Assembly (NCBI GenBank): GCA_964414925.1
Contig: CAYPXV010000025.1
Location: 1-17,594, forward strand
Origin: PeH17 sp964414925
GTDB lineage: Bacteria > Bacillota > Clostridia > Christensenellales > CAG-138
Direction: 5' to 3'
DNA: 17,594 nt
Part shown: positions 13,772-17,594 of the stretch, piece by piece
Layout: every line of letters starts with the position of its first letter
Position numbering within the stretch: the stretch's first letter is position 1
Made by a program: the position numbers and the translations under genes
The notes under the pieces: model-generated
The model's input: the letters and a program-made list of their open reading frames with translations, nothing else
The model's database searches: none
What the model was told of the DNA's origin: nothing

Positions 13772-15616
13772 TCAAATATTATCAACGCCGTTTTGAGCCT
13801 GTTTTCTGTTGTATTCTTTTATTCGCTGTTCTTTTGTCAAGAAACGCTTACGCATTCTGATATTTTTAGGCGTAACCTCTACGAGTTCGTCATCGCGAAT
13901 AAACTCCAGACATTGTTCTAGACTGAGATTAAGCGGAGGCGTCAACCTCAAAGCCTCATCCGAACCCGATGCACGCATATTGGTTACATGCTTCTTTTTG
14001 CAAACGTTTACGGTAATATCCTCATTACGGGAGCATTCTCCGACAATCTGCCCCTCATAAATAGGATCTCCCGGAGTAACAAAAAGACGACCTCTGTCCT
14101 GAGTATTGAACAGACCGTAGGAATTTGCTTCACCTGTCTCCGAAGCAATAAGCGAACCTCTGGTTCTTTCTTCTATCTCTCCGGCGTACGGTTCGTATCC
14201 CTTAAAAATATGACTCATAACACCGTTTCCTCTGGTATCGGTAAGCAGTTCACTTCTGTATCCCATGAGTCCTCTTGCCGGGATATCAAATATCAATCGA
14301 ACACTTCCCTCATTTTCGTTAATCATATTTACAAGAACCGCACGACGAGTACCGAGTTTCTCCATGACGGTACCCATGTATTCCTGAGGAACATCTACGG
14401 TTAATTCTTCTATAGGTTCAAGCAGATGACCATGCTCATCCCTTTTCATGATTACTCTTGGTCTTGAAACGGCAAATTCGAAATCCTGCCTTCTCATCGT
14501 CTCTATCAAAATCGAAAGATGAAGTTCTCCTCTGCCGCTGACTTTAAACGCATCTGTAGAAGCGGTGGTTTCGACACGCATTGAAACATTTGTTTCAACT
14601 TCCTTAAAGAGACGATCTCTGATATTTCTCGATGTAACGTATTTTCCCTCTCTGCCTGCAAACGGACTTGTATTTACAATAAAATCCATGCTTACGGTAG
14701 GCTCGTCTATATGTACAAACGGAAGTGGCTCTATTGCACTCGAATCGCAAACCGTTTCGCCTATTGCAATCTCGGGTATTCCTGCAATTGCGACTATATC
14801 GCCTACCGAAACAGTTTCAGTCTCAACACGTTTTAAACCGTCAAAGCGATACAGACGTGAAAGTTTGGCTTCTCTTGTTTTGTCTTCTCCGGAGCAGCAA
14901 ACAGTAATCATGCGATTTCTTACGGCAACACCGCGCTCTATTCTGCCTATTCCGATTCTACCGACATAATCATCATAATCAATGGTCGATATCAATACCT
15001 GTAAAGGACCGTCTGCCTCACCCTTGGGAGCGGGAACATGTTCTATTATAGTATCAAATACAGGTTTCATATTCGACTGAAGTTCATCAGGTTCAAAACC
15101 CGAAACACCATCACGAGCGGACGCATAGACAATCGGGAATTCCAATTGTTCATCATTCGCACCCAACTCAATAAAAAGACTTAAAACTTCATCGACAACT
15201 TCGTAAGGACGTGCGCCTGTACGGTCAACTTTATTTATGACAACAACAGGAGTTTTATTAAGTTCAAGTGCTTTTCTTAGAACAAATCTCGTCTGAGGCA
15301 TACATCCTTCAAATGCATCCACAAGCAGGAGAACTCCGTCAACCATTTTTAAAATACGTTCAACTTCGCCGCCAAAGTCCGCATGACCGGGAGTATCAAC
15401 GATATTGATTCTGTAACCATTATAATTTACAGATGTATTCTTGGAAAGAATGGTTATTCCTCTTTCCCTCTCGATGTCATTAGAGTCCATAACTCTATCT
15501 TGAATTTGCTCATTTTCACGGAATACGCCGCTCTGCCTCAACAGCTGATCTACCAATGTGGTTTTGCCGTGATCAACATGAGCAATTATAGCAATATTAC
15601 GAATCATTTCGTTCAT
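13772..15616 (-). CDS. typA: Translational GTPase TypA/BipA
   Basis: Ribosome-associated GTPase of the EF-G/LepA class, involved in ribosome assembly and stress or cold growth. The 614 residues show GTPase motifs G1 AHVDHGKT (12-19), G2 RERGITI (50-56), G3 DTPGH (74-78) and G4 NKVD (128-131), then a beta-barrel domain, EF-G-like domains and the TypA-specific C-terminal domain (to about 600). The start is ATG 15616, with GGGGG 8 bases upstream. A TTG at 15631 would add five residues but has no SD. A good promoter (15651-15679) lies ahead. It is the first gene of the likely typA-ccdA-alr unit. Confidence 0.97.
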   Translation of the reverse strand: MNEMIRNIAIIAHVDHGKTTLVDQLLRQSGVFRENEQIQDRVMDSNDIERERGITILSKNTSVNYNGYRINIVDTPGHADFGGEVERILKMVDGVLLLVDAFEGCMPQTRFVLRKALELNKTPVVVINKVDRTGARPYEVVDEVLSLFIELGANDEQLEFPIVYASARDGVSGFEPDELQSNMKPVFDTIIEHVPAPKGEADGPLQVLISTIDYDDYVGRIGIGRIERGVAVRNRMITVCCSGEDKTREAKLSRLYRFDGLKRVETETVSVGDIVAIAGIPEIAIGETVCDSSAIEPLPFVHIDEPTVSMDFIVNTSPFAGREGKYVTSRNIRDRLFKEVETNVSMRVETTASTDAFKVSGRGELHLSILIETMRRQDFEFAVSRPRVIMKRDEHGHLLEPIEELTVDVPQEYMGTVMEKLGTRRAVLVNMINENEGSVRLIFDIPARGLMGYRSELLTDTRGNGVMSHIFKGYEPYAGEIEERTRGSLIASETGEANSYGLFNTQDRGRLFVTPGDPIYEGQIVGECSRNEDITVNVCKKKHVTNMRASGSDEALRLTPPLNLSLEQCLEFIRDDELVEVTPKNIRMRKRFLTKEQRIKEYNRKQAQNGVDNI

Positions 15617-15650
15617 AAAAATAACCCCCAATTTGTTTTACCAAGCTTTT

Positions 15651-15679
15651 ATTATAAAGCATTAATCAGGTAATTGCAA
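15651..15679 (-). promoter_or_regulatory. Sigma-A promoter of typA
   Basis: TTGCAA (15674-15679), 17 bases, TATAAT (15651-15656) on the minus strand. Transcription would start near 15644, about 28 bases before the typA ATG. Confidence 0.75.
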
Positions 15680-15712
15680 TAGGGAAATTAAAGTATACCG
15701 TCAAATCTTATC

Positions 15713-15754
15713 AAAAAAACAGTCTTAAACCTTTAATTCTGATTCAAGACTGTT
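15713..15754 (-). terminator. Terminator of nth-obgE
   Basis: On the minus strand AACAGTCTT (15754-15746) pairs with AAGACTGTT (15726-15718) over a 19-base loop, followed by a run of T (15719-15713). It lies 29 bases after the obgE stop. Confidence 0.88.
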
Positions 15755-15783
15755 AAAATCAAATATCGATATTATTGTGAATG

Positions 15784-17055
15784 TTATTCTATGAAGTCAA
15801 ACTCCCACTCGCCTAATCTTATAACGCTCTGTTCGTTCGCACCCTTTTTTCTTAATGCATCAATAATACCTTCGCTGTTCAAATACTTTTGGAATCTTCT
15901 CATGGATTCTTCATCATCGGCATTTGTGGTATCAAGAATATAATCAACGATACCTCCTGTAACGACAAAGACACCTTCATCATCACGGGAAATTTCAAAG
16001 TTCCAATCATACTGAGGAGCTTCGTTTATTTCATCCTCGATAAATTCTCTCGTTGACGGAAGCGTTTCCAGCAATTTCAAAATCTTATCGAGCAAAGGCT
16101 CAAACCCACTATTGGTAGCCGCAGAAACCGGGTACACTTCGATATTGTCTTTGGCTAATTCTTCCTTTAACAGCTCAAAGTAATCCTCCGCACCGGTTAT
16201 GTCCATTTTGTTTGCGACAACAATTTCAGGCAACTCCATCAGTTTTTCGCTGTAATTAGCAAGTTCCGTTCTAATCTGCTTATAATCGACAATCGGATCT
16301 CGTCCCTCCGAACCGGAAATATCAATTACGTGAACCAGTAGTCTTGTCCTCTCGATATGGCGCAGGAAATCATGACCTAATCCCGCACCGTCTGCCGCAC
16401 CTTCTATCAAGCCGGGGATATCTGCAACCACAAAAGATTTATCATACCTTTTTACAACACCGAGATTCGGGGTTAATGTTGTAAAATGATAGTTTGCAAT
16501 TTTAGGTCTTGCACTTGTAACAACGGACAAAATCGTTGACTTTCCTACGTTAGGCAAACCAATCAGACCTACATCGGCTATTGTCATAAGTTCAAGTTCG
16601 ACCTCGTATTCCTTTGTCTTTTGCCCATTTTGAGCATACCTCGGCGATTGACGTGTCGGTGTGGCGAACTTAACATTGCCTTTTCCGCCGCGACCGCCAT
16701 GAAGCACAAGCTTTTCTCTGCCGGGTCTGTTCATATCTGCAATTATCTTTCCCGAAGCAATATCTCTGACTCTTGTTCCGACGGGAACTTTTATTACGAT
16801 ATCTTCTCCTTTTTTGCCATATTGCATTTTACCTTTACCATTCTCGCCGTTTTGGGCTCTGAAATGTCTTGAAAAACGAAAGTCCAATAGGGTATTCATA
16901 TTATCGTCGGCATAAAAAATTACGTTTCCGCCTCTGCCGCCGTCACCGCCGTCGGGTCCGCCATGAGAAACATACTTTTCTCTATGAAAGCTCGAACATC
17001 CGTCGCCGCCGTTGCCTGCTTTAATTATTATTTTTGCTTTATCAACAAATTGCAT
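15784..17055 (-). CDS. obgE: GTPase Obg
   Basis: Ribosome-assembly and stress GTPase. The 423 residues hold a glycine-rich Obg fold (1-155, FVDKAKIIIKAGNGGDGCSS and GGPDGGDGGRGGNV), then the GTPase with GLPNVGKST (166-174), DIPG (212-215) and NKMD (282-285). A C-terminal OCT domain (from about 345) ends GEWEFDFIE. The start is ATG 17055 with GGAG (17062-17065) 6 bases upstream. An in-frame ATG 12 bases earlier is less likely. It lies one base after nth, and a terminator follows at 15713. In Bacillus, obg sits near the rplU-prp-rpmA genes; here it is separated from them by typA, ccdA and alr. Confidence 0.98.
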   Translation of the reverse strand: MQFVDKAKIIIKAGNGGDGCSSFHREKYVSHGGPDGGDGGRGGNVIFYADDNMNTLLDFRFSRHFRAQNGENGKGKMQYGKKGEDIVIKVPVGTRVRDIASGKIIADMNRPGREKLVLHGGRGGKGNVKFATPTRQSPRYAQNGQKTKEYEVELELMTIADVGLIGLPNVGKSTILSVVTSARPKIANYHFTTLTPNLGVVKRYDKSFVVADIPGLIEGAADGAGLGHDFLRHIERTRLLVHVIDISGSEGRDPIVDYKQIRTELANYSEKLMELPEIVVANKMDITGAEDYFELLKEELAKDNIEVYPVSAATNSGFEPLLDKILKLLETLPSTREFIEDEINEAPQYDWNFEISRDDEGVFVVTGGIVDYILDTTNADDEESMRRFQKYLNSEGIIDALRKKGANEQSVIRLGEWEFDFIE

Positions 17056-17056
17056 T

Positions 17057-17594
17057 TTATTCTCCATTTCTTATTTTGTATTCTTTACATAGTCCACTCA
17101 ACGAACATCTCATACAGTTCGGATTTCGCGCATAACAAACCCTTCTCCCGTGGAATATGAGATAGTGATGTGCTATCGACCATTTTTCTTCAGGTATGCA
17201 CTTCATAAGTTGAATCTCCGTTTGTTCCACATTTTTTGCATTTACGATACCGATGCGATTGCTAACCCTAAATACATGCGTATCAACGGCAATTGCCGGA
17301 ATATCGAATGCATTTGATAATACAACACTTGCGGTCTTTCTTCCCGCCCCCGGAAGTGCTTCGAGTTTTTCCCTTTCGGAAGGAACGTTGCCTTCGTATT
17401 GTTCGACAAGCATCTTACATGTTGCAATGATGTTCTTTGCTTTTGTATTATAAAATCCGCACGACCTTATATAGGTTGAAAGTTCATCCACGGTCATGCA
17501 AGCAATGCTTTCGGGTGAAGGATGATCTTTAAACAAAGGCTTTGTGCATTTATTCACTTGTTTATCCGTACACTGGGCGGAAAGAATTGTCGCA
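17057..17594 (-). CDS. nth: Endonuclease III (N-terminus cut by window edge)
   Basis: DNA glycosylase/AP lyase that removes oxidised pyrimidines. The visible 179 residues begin in ATILSAQCTDKQVNKCTKP, the conserved LSAQxTD helix, so about 30 residues are missing at the edge. The helix-hairpin-helix LPGAGRKTASVVL carries the catalytic lysine, and VDTHV the catalytic aspartate. A C-terminal CYARNPNCMRCSLSGLC motif (C-6-C-2-C-5-C) binds a 4Fe-4S cluster. The first in-frame start-like codon inside the window, GTG 17557, is not the true start because conserved residues lie upstream of it. obgE follows after one base. Confidence 0.97.
   Translation of the reverse strand, partial: ATILSAQCTDKQVNKCTKPLFKDHPSPESIACMTVDELSTYIRSCGFYNTKAKNIIATCKMLVEQYEGNVPSEREKLEALPGAGRKTASVVLSNAFDIPAIAVDTHVFRVSNRIGIVNAKNVEQTEIQLMKCIPEEKWSIAHHYLIFHGRRVCYARNPNCMRCSLSGLCKEYKIRNGE
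17062..17065 (-). promoter_or_regulatory. SD that decides the obgE start
   Basis: GGAG lies 6 bases before ATG 17055 and overlaps the 3' end of nth. The upstream ATG at 17067 contains this site and has only a weak AAGAA ahead of it. Confidence 0.75.

Noticed and set aside
14565..14969. Plus-strand open frame of 134 codons inside typA
   Set aside because: It is antisense to conserved TypA codons, has no SD and no recognisable protein features; it is a shadow of the coding frame.
15629..15631. TTG start five codons upstream for typA
   Set aside because: No SD precedes it, and the GGGGG it overlaps is better explained as the SD of ATG 15616.
1..17594. CRISPR array, tRNA, rRNA, prophage or IS elements
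   Set aside because: I saw no regularly spaced repeats, no tRNA-like cloverleaf and no transposase or phage genes on either strand; this was by eye only.

Overview
The window reads as ordinary chromosomal DNA from a low- to mid-GC Gram-positive bacterium of the Clostridia (Firmicutes/Bacillota). The evidence is an L27 with the cleavable Firmicutes N-terminal extension together with its protease Prp, a T-box in front of thrS, an L21 leader RNA, a YtxC-type sporulation gene next to thrS, a clostridial-type Ogg, strong Shine-Dalgarno (SD) sites, and several TTG or GTG starts. I cannot place it below class level. I see no phage, insertion sequence, CRISPR array, tRNA or rRNA.

Layout. At the left edge is a lipoate-protein ligase (minus, cut by the edge). 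A divergent two-gene operon follows (799-2243, plus): a VTC-domain polyphosphate polymerase and a DUF4956 membrane protein, closed by a strong terminator. Next are a conserved protein of unknown function (minus) and a divergent two-OB-fold SSB-like protein (plus). A 998-residue ABC transporter fusing ATPase and FtsX-type permease with a very large extracytoplasmic domain occupies 3664-6660 (minus). thrS (minus) follows, under a complete threonine T-box with a consensus promoter; ytxC is divergent from it. ogg (minus) converges on ytxC with a 3' overlap.

The right half is a run of minus-strand housekeeping genes. rplU-prp-rpmA is one operon with an L21 leader. typA-ccdA-alr looks like a second transcription unit. 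nth-obgE is a third and ends in a clear terminator; nth is cut by the right edge. Prp trims the L27 encoded next to it, and TypA and Obg are ribosome-associated GTPases, so translation and ribosome assembly dominate. Base-excision repair appears twice (Ogg, Nth).

Several longest-ORF starts are wrong or doubtful: thrS begins at 8777 (upstream is T-box RNA), obgE at 17055, typA at 15616, prp at 11382, and the VTC gene probably at GTG 799. The points most worth a second look are the VTC/DUF4956 pair, the ogg start codon sitting in the loop of the rpmA terminator with its SD in the stem, the mutually exclusive pairings in the L21 leader, and the uncharacterised 2338-2874 family. I found no clearly new multi-gene system.
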